Source: Phallus indusiatus (lineage: Eukaryota; Basidiomycota; Agaricomycetes; Phallales; Phallaceae). From it: a DNA stretch of 64,000 nt. Position 1 is the stretch's first letter. Every line of letters begins with the position of its first letter. The DNA lies in contig JAQFWX010000039.1 of the NCBI GenBank assembly GCA_027605045.1, positions 350,986 through 414,985 on the forward strand, written 5' to 3'. The position numbers and the translations under genes are program-made. The notes below the pieces were generated by a model. The model had not been told where the DNA came from. It worked only from the letters and a program-made list of their open reading frames with translations, and searched no databases. Of the stretch, positions 1-15,000 are shown piece by piece.

Positions 1-322
1 AATGAGGAAATTCATCATAAGTAAATAGGCGAAGAATGCTGGGTCAAGAAATCGTATCCCTGGCTCCAGAATGCGTCAAATTTACAGATATCGTTCTCAG
101 AAGTTGGATGCATCTCGATAGGCTAGCGGCATATGCATCATCACCGGCGGCTCTTTCGCTAACAAAGTCAGCCTCCACGGCCGACCCTGGCGCCAGCGAA
201 ACGGCATAAGAACGTACCCTATTGCGTTGTTTTGACGTTGGTCAAGACCGGATTGACGGGATTGGATTCGTACGGTCCGGTGATGTTAGACTTCGCGATT
301 GAAACCAGTACCTCCTGAATTA
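1..322 (-). pseudogene. Truncated, internally deleted copy of the neighbouring GH43 gene
   Basis: Bases 1-205 align with about 3647-3832 (3' coding part of the GH43 gene), and bases 206-322 align with about 4577-4714 (the exon around the conserved '[10 protein letters not shown]' stretch). The two blocks abut here, so about 750 bp present in the intact gene is missing. The first 100 bases match at roughly five in six positions by eye, and there is a small insertion near 130-150. The remnant runs off the left edge, so its true 3' end is not visible. It is on the same strand as the intact gene, from which it is separated by the CRN/RHS-like gene. It cannot encode a working enzyme because the catalytic N-terminal part is absent. 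Confidence 0.8.
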
Positions 323-599
323 ATCTTTAATGTGCAGAGAACGAAGGAGTCACCTCCAGAATAGGTTTCTACAGGTTTCCACAAGGTTTCGAATGAAGCT
401 GATGAATATGAGGCGACGGTGAGGAAGTTTATGCAAATATGGACTCGAAAACATCAATGTGTCACAGAATATCAGGACGAGTTTATCGGTATGGACATGC
501 GTGGGTAAGTCCGGCTCTGACAATCCTGTGATCGCTTAAGCGCACACAGGTTTCAAGATTCAAATCACCAACCAATCACTTCATCCAGACCACAGCGTC

Positions 600-2821
600 A
601 TGTCGGAATTCGAGGAACAAGCAGCTAAGAACGCTGGTAAATATTTTTGTATTATTTTCTTACTTCTCTTGCTCAGATGCCTTAGATCTAAGTAGATGGG
701 AGTGGGACAAATCACGACAACAAAAGTGGGAGGAGGCAGCCTCGGACATTCAAGCTCTCTACAAGCGGTGGCGCGATTCTGTTTCAACGGAATTGCATGA
801 TGAAGTTTACCTTGGTCCGATATCTTCCATCGACCGTATACCCGTTCAATTTATTGTCAGAGAAGTGTACGAAACAATGTTTGATGACGTATGGCAACGG
901 GCTTTCAGTAAACCGGATACAGGAGTCGTGGTTACAGGTCAGCCTGGGATCGGTCAGTTATATTGCACTTTTTAAATTATATGGATGTAACCACCCAGTT
1001 GTTTAGGCAAGACTTACTTCCTGTGGTACGCCCTTATTCGCTTGATCAAGGAACGTCAGCCCGTTGCCTTCGCCATCGACAGCCGTGTATACCTTTTTTA
1101 TGACGACGACGTATGGTTTACGGTGGCTCAGTACAACATATTCCCTACTGCAAAGCTGTTCACAGATTTCAAAGAAAACTGGCCGCTCTTATTCTTGCTT
1201 ATTGATCTCGACATGTCGGCCTCGGAACCAATCCCTCGTTTGCTTGCGGAAAAGGGCGTCTTCCCGATACAAGCATCATCCCCCAACCCAAATCGTTTTA
1301 AAACATGGTCCAAAGTTAGAAATGCTGCTTTGTGGGGTCTACCCCTGTGGCAGGAGACTGAGTTGAACAAGGCGTATGCATCTTAATTATATATCCATGT
1401 TTGTCGCTGATTAGTAAAGGTCAGATTGCGCCTGCAGCCACAGTATCAAAATTTTAGAGCTTCCCTCGAACCACTTTTGACGGACCTAAAGAAAAGTGAG
1501 GGCCTTGAACCGGAATTGGGGGAAGCCGTAGACGTGGTAGCTCAATGGCAAGAGAAGAAAGCACGCCTTCTCCATGAGTTAAGCGTTGATGAAGGTTCTA
1601 CGGAAGCGGCAACAGAGGTTGGAGAGGGGGAAGACAAAATATTTGAAGTGGATATGACGACAATCGATGGCGCCCTTCGGGTCCTCGTTCATGCTGCTGT
1701 CCAACGTTCCGGTTCTATAGCCAGGGATGTGTTCGAAACCATATTCGATCCACAGTCAGCTGACGCAAAACGAAATGAAGCCATCGATAGTGTTACATAC
1801 AAGGATCTGAAAGAGCTTGCCAAAGCCTTCCAGGCGAGCAATCTCTTCCCCGACCAGACCATATCCCATCGTATTGTTGCCGTCAACCCTGCCCCACCGT
1901 CCGCAGCCAACTCACAATTTGCCTATAGACGCATTCGAGAAGAGTGGACAATTGATTACCGCAGCGTGCAAATCGCTCGCGAAATGGTAAAAAAATTGGA
2001 GAAGGTAAAAGACGAACGGCTCGTGGAAACTTTCGAATTGTTCCGGAGCTCCGCACAATCGAGTACGCTCGCATCATGGATTCATGAGCACATTGCCAAC
2101 CGCAAACTGTGCACTGGAGCGCGACGGGATCTTATTCTATTCAGGATGCGTGGCGATTTGTCGGTTGATGCGCCAATATTGGACATAGACTTTGAAAAGG
2201 ATATCGCAAAGGACTGCCCGCAGCTCCCCGAGGGCGATCGGATCCTTGTGAACTTCCAGGCCGAGGCCTTGTCCAATCTCGCCGACAATACGTATTACGT
2301 TCCAGAGAGATTAAATTTTCCATTTTTCGATTCATTCCTTGTTGAGCGACGAGCTCCTGATTCCACCGACCCGCAATTAATCTTGTGGCTGTTCCAGATG
2401 TCAACCTCTCCCACCCATGGTGGATCCAGAGAAGGATATACATCGGTTCGGAGGATAATCAAGTCCCTGAAAAGCTCTTTCGGAACTACAGTGGCGAAAA
2501 ACGAAGATGGAAAGGTAATAATGGATTCATACTTAGAAAGGAATGATGACTAACCAAAAATGAAGAGAGTTAAGCGGCAAAAGCGGGATATTGAAATTAT
2601 CGTCAGATATGTATACGTCACACCCCGGGAAGAAGAGCACACAAAATATCAATGGCGTTGTCCTGGTGGCTGGACCAAACACACGGCTATTTATGATCAT
2701 CGAGGGGAGTTTTATTGCTTGCGAATACCATTACCCGTACGTGATTTTGTATCATTTCTCTCTTAAATTAAAATTGATCTGCATGATCCATGCTTTATAG
2801 GCCGGAACTGGCGACGTATAA
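600..2821 (+). CDS. CRN/RHS-like P-loop protein (Crinkler-type effector family of fungi)
   Basis: Spliced model of six exons (600-636, 677-952, 1007-1373, 1425-2514, 2566-2736, 2801-2821) gives 653 codons in frame. The Walker A motif GQPGIGKT (about residue 100) is rebuilt exactly across the intron at 953-1006. A Walker-B-like hydrophobic run 'LLFLLIDLDM' follows in exon 3. The C-terminal half has a 'FFDSFLVE...LILWLFQMS' block and a 'VRYVYVTP' block, resembling the restriction-endonuclease-like C-terminal region of fungal RHS/CRN proteins. The family was described by Aravind and colleagues as transposon-derived proteins turned into nuclear effectors or conflict proteins; cellular function here is inferred, not shown. 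The intron at 2515-2565 has a textbook branch site (GACTAAC) and rescues what looks like a frame break. There is no signal peptide. The last short exon is the weakest part of the model. Confidence 0.72.
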
Positions 2822-3366
2822 TAATAGATGGACATGTCTAAAATGAAGAAAACATATATAAAGAAGAAACTGTCCGAAAACGAAGAATCGCCCATGGCAG
2901 AGAATTTGACTAGCAACTTCCTATCTGGTTTAAGGGTCGATATCCGTACAAGCGTGGACGGCGATCATCCGCTGTTTGTAGTTCTAGGGTGTCGTGAATC
3001 GTTTGAAGACACGACAGCCGAGGAAAAGCCGAAACAGATTGAACTCGAAGGTGAATTCATTTAAAATCGCATGAAGATATGTGCGTGTTCGAGTTCGAGC
3101 GATACTAAACGTTTAAACGTCTATACTAGGTAAATACATGACCAGGCACGTCCTGCTCGATTCTAAACACTACAAACATAATACGGTGAAACTCGAACTT
3201 CCTACCACACCATATCCAATATAGTATGTACCATACCCTTATCAAGCACGAACTGAACCCCGAATATCAGTGAGAAGTGAACGTGCCACGACTACTCGTA
3301 AAAGCAGGAGTAAGGTTCGTGAAATCACTTTATTATAGGCATTCATGCTTGACAGTTCTATAAGAT
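2822..3366. other. Spacer between CRN/RHS-like gene and GH43 gene
   Basis: The two genes converge here. A 78-codon plus-strand ORF at 2828-3064 starts only 7 bp after the CRN/RHS-like stop. It is lysine/glutamate-rich and matches nothing I recognise; it could be an alternative 3' exon of that gene or chance. The remainder is AT-rich 3' flank. Confidence 0.3.
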
Positions 3367-6119
<2,753 letters not shown>

Positions 6120-7377
6120 TTACTGTTTGCTTGAAAGGTATTGCTGCCAGAGAATGTCCCTAGACGAGATAATTAGCATTTGCAACGATCGACAAGGACA
6201 GAGTTTAGTTACCAAGACCATCCCGGCATCACCGTCTCGAACAGACGCGCTTCATTGTACGTCTGGTTTTTTCCCAGCCATTCGTTCACAAGAGCTGTCA
6301 GCCCTTGATAAATATTCTTGTCCACCCAATCGAGAAAATACGCAGTTGTTTCATATCCTTGATCCCATTTCTTCCCGGCTGGATCCTCTCTCCAGTGCTT
6401 AGCGGCAAAGCCACCTCTGAGACGAACAAAATCAGCGATGCCTTCGATCAAGCCACCTGGGGTATTTTCGGCGGAATATTGAAAGGAGTGGGTAAGCTCA
6501 TGGTAAAACACGCCACGTATCTCGAACGCAGGATCCTGGTGATGTTCTAGACCAGTCAGGTATTTTGTCGAGAATACCAGTTCTGAAGTGTGATTGACAT
6601 TAGGAAAGGATTGACCTTTGAATGGCCCAGAATAGCTGCTGCCATTTGCGGCATGAGCTACACCATCCATGTCGCGCAAGACTAAAGGTACGGGCGATTT
6701 GACTTTCTTTGGCTTGAACGCGGAATCTGGGTATAGAATCTCGAAAATGCAGATTGTGGCGGCGTGAAGATCGTGCATTGGATAAGTGATGTACGTGTTG
6801 AATAGGTCAATACCTGACGATGCATGATCCGGAGGGGGATATTCAAATTGAGGGACGAAATCTTTCCATAAGTCCGGCGTTTCCAGAGGAGGTGGACTAC
6901 TCGGAGGTGGAACTGGACGAGCTGGAGGCCGCGAACTTCTGTTAAGGACTGGGGGTGGTTTATGGGGTGCTGAAGGAGGGGCTGGTGTAGGAGAAGGGTT
7001 AGCGGGTCGAGTAGGTATTGATGGCTTGGAAAACAAGTAATAAGATGCCTTTAGTCCGACAGAATAATCTGAAGATCACAAATGGAATTACCTTTAATTT
7101 GGATTGGAAAGGCCTACTCAAGCAATGTTATTTTATTCACAAGAGAAGTAAAAGAACTTTCTCACTTCTCATGATCATTTGGAGGTTCTGGCAGTGATGC
7201 ATGGCGAGGAAATATGTCCAAGGCTGAGCGCGACTTGAAATACCTTCCGAAGTATAACCATAACCATAAGATAAAAACTTCGCGGAGGAAAGAAAACTTA
7301 CTCAACTCATTTAATAGCGAGAATAGGCCTTCCTTCTCGTTTCTTTCGTCGTTGAAAAATGCATTGGCACTGGACAT
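6120..7377 (-). CDS. Plant-type basic secretory protein (PF04450, zinc-peptidase fold)
   Basis: The large exon (about 7050-6200) holds a proline-rich stretch (about 50 residues, including PPPSSPPP), then the BSP domain with the metal-binding motif in 'RGVFYHELTHSFQY' (HExxH) and the conserved 'GLIEGIADFVRLR'. The ORF seems to end in '...VMPGWSW', but a terminal intron with donor inside that tryptophan codon gives 'MPGWDILWQQYLSSKQ', the family-like C-terminus, with the stop at 6120. The domain is related to gluzincin-type peptidases; in plants members respond to pathogens, while fungal roles are unknown. The 5' end is not settled. The exon reads upstream in frame (DYSVGLKASYYLF) and joins in phase to a short exon near 7100, and a candidate first ATG lies at 7377, but the connection between those two needs a non-standard donor. 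No clear signal peptide is seen, odd for this family. Confidence 0.68.
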
Positions 7378-7630
7378 TCGTGGTGCTGCCGGTGGCTGCC
7401 GACCTTAATGCTCGGCCGTTACCGAGCATCCGAGAAACCTACATCCTCGTTCAGTACGACGTTCAAAGGTTCATCACAATTACGATTCTGGATCCTTTGC
7501 TATCTTGGCCCAATTCCTTCTTTTGCGTATAGGTATATGAGAATTGGATTTATTCAAACGGTTATATTTCACATAATTTGCGCCAACTACCTGACGAACA
7601 CTTAAAAAAAGAACTTGAAAAGAAGCTTTC

Positions 7631-8633
7631 TCAAACAGTGTTTGTTTGACTTTCTGCTATCTTTCCTTCAATATCAACGATCTGTGTTTGGTAATACGAG
7701 GAAGTTTCGTTGAGATGAGGAAAGCTAACGTCTGGTTTAGGTCTACAAGTCGATTCACGGTCAGCCGAATTATAGAAATGGCTGCTTTTCTTACACTCCC
7801 AAAAAATCAGCTAGACGATCCCAACCCTCAGTGACATTATAAATGAGAAGCTGATCCGCAGGTATGATACTCTTGACGCGTTCGGTATGTTCCTCGAGCT
7901 CTTCTTTGGCATGAGTGGCTAGACGACCTTTGTGATATACGTCTAAAATGTAATATTCGTGTTATGCCACTGCATAAATGGGAAAAGTGCGGAAGAGACG
8001 TTACTCACCGAAATATGTTTTAGACCAGCGATGTTTTCCTTCATATTTTGGTTTGACTTGATGGATGTCTACAAGGCCACGAGCCTCTAAAACTGTCGCT
8101 TTGAGGCTACTCTCCCATTTAGCTGGATCCCTAACGGTCTAAACAGTTAAAGGTGAATAATATCCACGCATTTAAATGATGAGTTTGAAGCATGTACTAA
8201 CCAAAATAAATTTCGCTTTAGGATATGCGGTATAGACTTCTTTAATCATTACTGCCACGGGAGAATCAACGGCCGACTTGCATCCCTTCAAAATCCTGTC
8301 AAAAGCTTCGGGCGAGGTGTCTTTCCCTAAGCATTTGACATCTATGGTTCAGCTGAGTATCGATATATTGAAGGATGTGGATACCTTCGATGATATCCGC
8401 CCACGCAGACCAGTCATCGTCTTCGGTGGGACTAAGCATCGGATGATATGCTGGTCCAAATCCCAATATCTCGAGTGCCTTCCAAAGACTCATGGTCTTA
8501 CACGCATTAAATCATCAGAATATGATTAAATGTGTTCAAGAGCCTAACTTACACCAGTCCTTCCCAAACCCAGTCCAACGACTTCAATAGGTGCAGCGTT
8601 GGGTCGGTTCTCGTCGCTGAGATTCAAGGTCAT
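7631..8633 (-). CDS. Sulfotransferase-like P-loop protein (PF17784 type)
   Basis: Starts MTLNLSDENRPN, followed by 'VVGLGLGRTG', an intron, then 'TMSLWKALEILGFGPAYH'. This is the 5'-PSB (PAPS-binding) loop typical of the Sulfotransfer_4 family, often mis-annotated as NAD-dependent epimerase. Later exons give 'SPVAVMIKEVYTAYPKAKF', 'ILTVRDPAKWESSLKATV' (family arginine/aspartate motif) and 'VKSIIPADQLLIYNVTEGW'. A final intron with donor inside 'LGV' and acceptor at the TTGTAG before 7740 yields 'GVPKPDVSFPHLNET', the canonical family C-terminus, ending in a stop at 7631-7633. At least four introns, with the joins I checked in phase. The family is abundant in agaricomycetes; substrates are mostly unknown and true sulfotransferase activity is not established for many members. 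It is head-to-head with an MFS transporter. Confidence 0.82.
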
Positions 8634-9285
8634 TTCGCTCAAATACTTAGTGTATAGTTATGAGATTTAACTCAATATATGTGCTTTTAGTCCCCTTTTC
8701 ATCCGAAGTTTTCGCGGAATCAGATGGTCAATTCATTCCCGAGAATTTTCCGGCGAACTACTATTCGCTGCACATACCTGCTGCTTTACGGAATTTACCC
8801 AATACAAATCATTGAATATTGAACTGGAGAACGCATTCATCTTTGTATTTTAATTTTGATATCAAAGACTCGCCTCACCACTAACATAAAGCCAAAAAAG
8901 CAGACAACGTTCTTTTCTTATCAGTTCCGTTTCACGTTTTGGGCCAAGTCAGAAAACATTCAACATTCATTTGCTCCCGAACACCTTCGCAGAATGATAG
9001 TAAATAACCGCAATTCATATAATGAGATGAAGTTTTCCCAAGGGGAGTATGGCTTCCCGTAATTTTCCATTTCCGAATTTGTGACAGCAGTCCTTTCCGG
9101 AACCCAATGATTCGTAAAATGCAGGCAGGCGGGGGTGCTGCAGGGTCGTCTACGACGTTCTCAGCGTTCCATCCGTTCCCATAAATCGCCGGTATGACTT
9201 GCAACGCGATTTCATTAGTCTGCGGCGAACGATGCCCGGATCCAAGATCCATTTAAATGCGCCGTGACCTGTCTCTTAACATGTC
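8634..9285. promoter_or_regulatory. Shared intergenic region between sulfotransferase-like and MFS genes
   Basis: 652 bp separating two divergent starts, so it probably holds both promoters. Small ORFs here (for example minus strand 8932-9252) show no family similarity. Co-regulation of the two genes is an inference from orientation only. Confidence 0.45.
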
Positions 9286-11522
9286 ATGGCAGGTGGATAC
9301 CACGAACGAACGCAAGCAGCCGGGAGGTATGCTCAAAGCCCACTACTACAACAGCCTTCCACGGTCCCAGACAACAGCTATGTCTATACCGAGACTCCAT
9401 TCGTTCCAGATTACAAATTCAAAGTCATCCTAGGCTCGTTATGTCTTGCCGTTTTCTTATCGGCCCTCGAATTCACCGCCGTCTCGACTGCGCTTCCAAC
9501 TATAGTGGCTGAGTTGAGAGGAGCACAGTTCATATGGGTCGGAGCGGCGTATGCATTGGCGTCATCTGCTATTATCCCGTTGACTGGAGGAATCGCTCAG
9601 ACTTTTGGGAGACGTCCAGCGATGCTTGGATCGATAGGCACGTTTGCTTTAGGGAGCGCTGTGTGCGGGGCTGCCCAGAGCCTGCCGATGCTGATTGCAG
9701 GAAGAACAATCCAAGGAATTGGGGGTGGCGCTATATTGACCGCCGCGAATATTATACTTGCTGATATGGTTCCACTGCAGCAAAGGGGTATATACGGGGG
9801 TCTGATCAGCCTGTATAGTCTGTTTAATTTTTTATTCTGGTATCATCTAATCGTGTTACTTTAGAACTTGGTGTGTCGCTGCCGCAATCGGAAGTTTAGT
9901 CGGGGGTGCATTGGCACAGGTAGGACAATGGAGATGGTTATTCTGTAATAGATCATATTCTTTTTCTGCGCTTCAAAATACTGATCCTCGGAAATTAACC
10001 GTAGTTATAAATTTACCATTGTGTGCGGTGTCGATGATCTTAGGAGGTACTTATCTCAAATTACCTAACCCTCCGGGTTCCGTAAGAAAAAAACTGGCCC
10101 GCATGGATTGGATGTAACTATATCTTACATATCTCATCCCGCGCTTACATTAACTCACGTCTTAACAGCGGAAGTTTCCTGGTTATCGCGTCAACTTGTT
10201 CCACGACGGTGGCGTTAACACAGGGCGGCGATGAATTACCTTGGTCGTCCCCAAAAGTTTTGGTCCCACTCATAACGGGTATTATTGGCCTATTTGGCTT
10301 TGTAGTCTACGAAGCTACCCTTGCATCATATCCTCTGGTAATCATCCAGTGTTGGTACCGTTGATATCGTTGCTGAAGTTTTCAATTAGGTGCCGTTTCA
10401 TATTCTTAGCAATCAAACCAGCTTTAGCGGGTATATTTATTTCTCAAAAAAAAAAGAAAGAAAATGCTCATATTGCTTTTTTTTTGTAGATATATCCAAA
10501 CTTTTCTCTTACCCGTCACATCTGTCGCAGCTATTTGTATGTTGAAATCTGTGCGATTTGGCTTAATCATATATTCATCGCCAATCCTCCAGATTACATT
10601 CCAGTTTACTTCCAGGCTTGTAAAGACGCAAATCCTATACTCGCTGGTGTCCTTGGCCTGGGTCTTGCATCTATCGCGCCCTGGTCTGTAATAGGCGGTA
10701 TATCGGTCAAAGTATTACAGGTGTACCGCCCCCAAACATGGGTGGCGTGGGCTCTGCAGATAATCGGAACAGGGCTATTAACTTCGGTGGACATTCATAC
10801 AAGTTCAGCGCACGTCATAGGTTTTTGTGTTATCTACGGCGTTGGAGCTGGGTAAGTTTTTCTCCTTAGTAAGAAAAGTGCACCTAGTAACTTACGGAAC
10901 ATCGTTCACATTGTCAGCATTAATTATGCCACTCACTATTATCCCATTCAAGCACCGTTACCAATAAATACAAATGCTCACGCTTTAGCATTTCACGCAT
11001 TTATGCGTTCTTTCGCAGGTGTAAGCTATATTCCATCCAAATTCAACAGCATATATACAGCTTACGGTTTATTATTAGGTATGGGGTGTAAGTCTAGGAG
11101 GCACGATCCTCCAAAATGAGCTGCGACATCGATTACCCCGTGAATTCCTCTCTCAATTCCCAGACGGAGTCGCTCTAGTCTATCCTATTATCCCACAGAT
11201 CAAGAATCTCCCACAGCCTCTCAAAATGGACGTTATAGAAGCTTTTATACTCAGTATACGCCAGATTTGGGTGGCATTAGCGATCGTATCTGGAGCCGGA
11301 TTACTCGTCTCTTTCATGATGCGAGCTTATCCATTACATAGCGCGACAGATGCAACTTGGGACCCGAACGCGCTGGATGACGGGGGAATAATCGATATTA
11401 ATGCCGTACTGTCTTCTCGTCCAAGCTCTCCTTTTGAAGGAGTGACAATTGATTTAATGTCGGCCCATGCCGAGTCGGAATCACCTCTGAGAGTTCCAAG
11501 ATTATGGACCCTAAGCGAATGA
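9286..11522 (+). CDS. MFS transporter, DHA2 (14-TMS) drug:H+ antiporter type
   Basis: Predicted proton-coupled multidrug or small-molecule exporter in the plasma or vacuolar membrane, roughly 590 residues after splicing nine exons. The first membrane helix is in 'VILGSLCLAVFLSALEFTAV'. The loop 2-3 motif A appears as 'GGIAQTFGRRPAML' and the antiporter-type motif C region as 'AGRTIQGIGGGAIL'. Exons join at 'LISL|TWCVAAAIGSLVGG', 'WRWLF|FINLPLC', 'MDW|IGSFLVIAS' and 'SVAAI|YYIPVYFQAC', all in phase with short introns, and the later exons (10995-11522) are conserved, ending in an acidic/serine tail. ATG 9286 (MAGGYHERTQ) is preferred; an out-of-frame ATG lies at 9281. It is divergent from the sulfotransferase-like gene. 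The closest named relatives are fnx1/vacuolar basic amino-acid or multidrug carriers; substrate cannot be assigned. Confidence 0.85.
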
Positions 11523-12022
11523 AAACTACAAGAAAAGATTTAAGGCAACTTCTGTCACCGTCAGTGTTTTGTTATTATTGACATATACATCGCTACCGGC
11601 AGCTGATCCATCAACTTATCTTGGTATTAAGGTCTTTGCTTTGAAGCGGCTATTGTTATAAAGACGGGAACATGCTAGTGCGCTTGTACCCGAATTTTTG
11701 ATGTATGCTGTATGGATGTAGTCGGACTCTGAAAATCCGGGTATTTTAAGCGTTGGTCTCGACTTCCGTATAGAATTTTTTGTATTGACTTTTAGCCAAT
11801 GACAATATGTGAAAATGAAAAAAGGCAATGGGACAACGAAGCAACGGGGCAACAAGCATGAGTTGAAAACTATCCGAATCAAGGCGCTCTCGAACACAGG
11901 TTTCGCCTTCATAATTCCTCACCGCAGTGTCTATAAGTACTGGGTTCATCCCGTGGTCCTTAGTACAAGTGATCAACGGTCAACGGCATTTTGTCATGGC
12001 CGTTTTGAGGGCAGGTATAAAC
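11523..12022. other. Spacer between MFS and NLR genes
   Basis: 500 bp holding the MFS 3' flank and NLR promoter. Overlapping minus-strand ORFs (11616-11976) are lysine/cysteine-rich and look like chance. Confidence 0.4.
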
Positions 12023-15000
12023 ATGTCTGGTAACTTCAAATTTTCTTATTCAACTTGCCATTATCTCATCTGATATTTCACTGATAATTTAAAGATATTT
12101 GCTTGATTAATCACAATCTTCCACTTTTATGGAGAAGAAAACTTTCATTGAAAAGAAATTGCAAGTTCCGAATAATAGTTAAGCACGGCAGCGAGATAAA
12201 AACGAGCACCAAACGACGTGCTATTCGGAAATATGACCTTGATAACAATTGCGTGTTCTGGAATGAACCTTTGGAGCTGTATGTCAGTGACCATAATCTA
12301 TTTTGATGTCACCTCATTCCACAAATGCAGTATTGATGGACTCACTGAGGACACTCTTTTAATGTTTACCATTGTCCGAACCCACCCATTTACCCCAGAC
12401 AACACCATTGGGTCGTGCGAATACCGAGTCACTGACCTACTCAAGATGCAAAACAATTCTGGTTAGTTATTCGACCAAAAACACTGTTGTCGATAATCTC
12501 TAACAAACATATGACTGTAGGGCCATGCAAATTAGATATCGGTCAAAAATATCAATTAACATTCAGAATCGAAAAATTACCTGCCGTTACGTTAGAAGTT
12601 GTGGAAGAAGCGTCAGCAGGATCAGCAACCCTGCCAAATCTCGAAGTTCCAGCTGAGATTTCCGACCTTATCAGTTCTGCGGTGCAAGTCTACAATGATA
12701 ATGAGAAGACCTGGACATCTTTTATCAATACATTTCAGGGTTTCATGAGAGCTGTGGATGATGTTTCTGAGGTAGATCTGTAACGGGATTAACATTAACA
12801 TTATCATTCTCAACTTTTTCCAGATAAGCCTATATGTGAAAGTAGCCTGGAGTATCCTGTCTGTTATTCCCAAAGTAAGAACAACACTCTTTTTATCTTG
12901 GACATGACGAACTATAAAATCAATTCTGCAAAAGACTATCATCGCAAAAAGAAACCGCGATGACAAAGTTAGACAGTTATGCGAAAAACTGAAGGACATT
13001 TACGATTACATTATGGATGCAAAGCGGCTGCGTGAACTTACAACAACCCAGACCAAGACACTTTCCGCGGTGGTCCGGCAGACCACTGAATGCGCGTACT
13101 TTATACAAGCATACAGTACCGAGCATACAGGTTGTGATTATCTCTTACACTGCCACATAATCGTATTTAATTTTGGAGATTCTAGTCAAAAACTTGGTTA
13201 ACGGAATTGGCGGAAGCGTAGATCGCAAAATCCAAGGTTTCAACGATAAACTCGACCGTCTTATGAGTGCTATGAGGGATTTGGTTAATCTTGAAACAAG
13301 CATTGTAACACTCCGTGTGCTTGAGGAAACTAGTCAGCAGAGTATATTTTTATGATCTTTTATGATCTTGTATCATTACCAAACATTCTCGTTTCTAGCT
13401 GGTTTGGCTCTGCTCAACGATATGTATTATAGCGGTGCTCTACCTCTTCCCGGGAAACGGTGCCTGCTGGGAACTCGCCGAACGCTGATCGATGAAGTAT
13501 TAAAGTTTATCAATGACGGCGCATCCCCACAGATCCTTGTTGTGAGTGGACAAGCGGGAGTAGGAAAGACTGCAGTAGCACATACCATCGCTGGGATGTT
13601 CAAGGAACAAAATCGACTCGGGTCCATGTTCTGTTTCGACAGGGGTTTCCCAAACCGGCGTAAATGTCTTTTTAGCACCATATCCCGTGACTTGGCAGAC
13701 GGCGATACCTTGTGGCGAAGAGAGTTATTGAAGATTATTTGTAACACCGCGGTTCGTAAAAATGAGGACCCCGAAACGCAATTCGAGGAACTCATTGTCA
13801 AGCCTTCAAAAAATGTGGACACTATTGGTCCGGTCGTTATTGTTATGGATGCTTTGGATGAAAGTGGAGACCGTAATGAACGCGAAAAAATTCTAGAAAT
13901 CATCTTCCGCAGATGGTCGGAGCTTCCGAAGAATTACTGTATCATTCTGACCACCCGACCAGAACAGGACATCGAGGCTCAATGTCGAGAATTTAATATT
14001 CCATGTAAACGAATAGGCGATATTGATGCGGAGGAAACTTTCCGCGATATTCAAGCGTATGTCTCGAAGCGTCTCGAGAAAATATCGCCGAAATTGGACG
14101 AGATAACCGGAAATTGGTGCAATGTACTAGCGAAGCGTGCCGAAGGCCTTTTCCAATGGGCACAGACGGCCTGCCAATTCATTGATCCCACCATTACACG
14201 TTCACAACTTATAAAGAAGAACTGGGAAACTTGCGTGTCAAACTCGTCCTTGTCATTATATGGATTATATCGCCAGATCATCTCGAGCCAGTCAGAATCC
14301 CAGGACGCGGAATTTATTGAAGAATTTAAGACGATCATAGGTGCGATCATAACTGCACGGGAACCCCTCTCAATAGATGCGCTACAAAATATTATTAAGG
14401 ACATCGAAGATATTAGGTCAATACTCACACCCTTTGGTTCTTTCTTTTTTGGCGTCCACGACATGTCTTCTCCCGTGCGACCTGTTCATACCTCCTTATT
14501 CGATTTTTTTGTTTCGAAGAACATCGCCGAAGAAATAAACGAGTACTACATCGACACCTCAAATGAAGGTCTGATGACCCTCGCCTGTCTCAAATCGATG
14601 AACCGAACGCTTTGCTTCAATATCTGTGGCCTCGAGACATCACACCTGCGCAATCAAGACGTCCCCAATTTCAGCTCACGTGTTGAGAAAGCTGTTCCGT
14701 CCTATTTGTCATACTCGTGTCGATTTTGGACCTCCCATCTCCAGTCCTCAATTCATAGCAAGGAACTTGTTCGTGAAATCCGGAAATTGATGGATGACGG
14801 GCTGCTATATTATTTTGAGGCGCTCAGTTTGTTAAACGCAGTTGATCGAGGTTGCGCGGCGATGCAAGAACTAGTACACTGGTGTAAAGTACGTGATTAT
14901 TTTTTCTATCGCATATGATGATTGAACCCGATAGTAGAACGTAGACGACGACTTGGCTGCGGATGCGATGGATGCATGGGAATTCGGATTTGATTTTGGA

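Noticed and set aside
2515..2565. Apparent frame break and stop inside the CRN/RHS-like gene
   Set aside because: A 51-nt intron with GACTAAC branch site and phase 0 removes it, so the gene is not disrupted at this point.
8932..9252. 106-codon minus ORF between the sulfotransferase-like and MFS genes
   Set aside because: No similarity to any family and no splice context; lies in the shared promoter region.
9820..10560. MFS gene appeared frameshifted several times
   Set aside because: Each break is a short GT-AG intron; transmembrane blocks join in phase.
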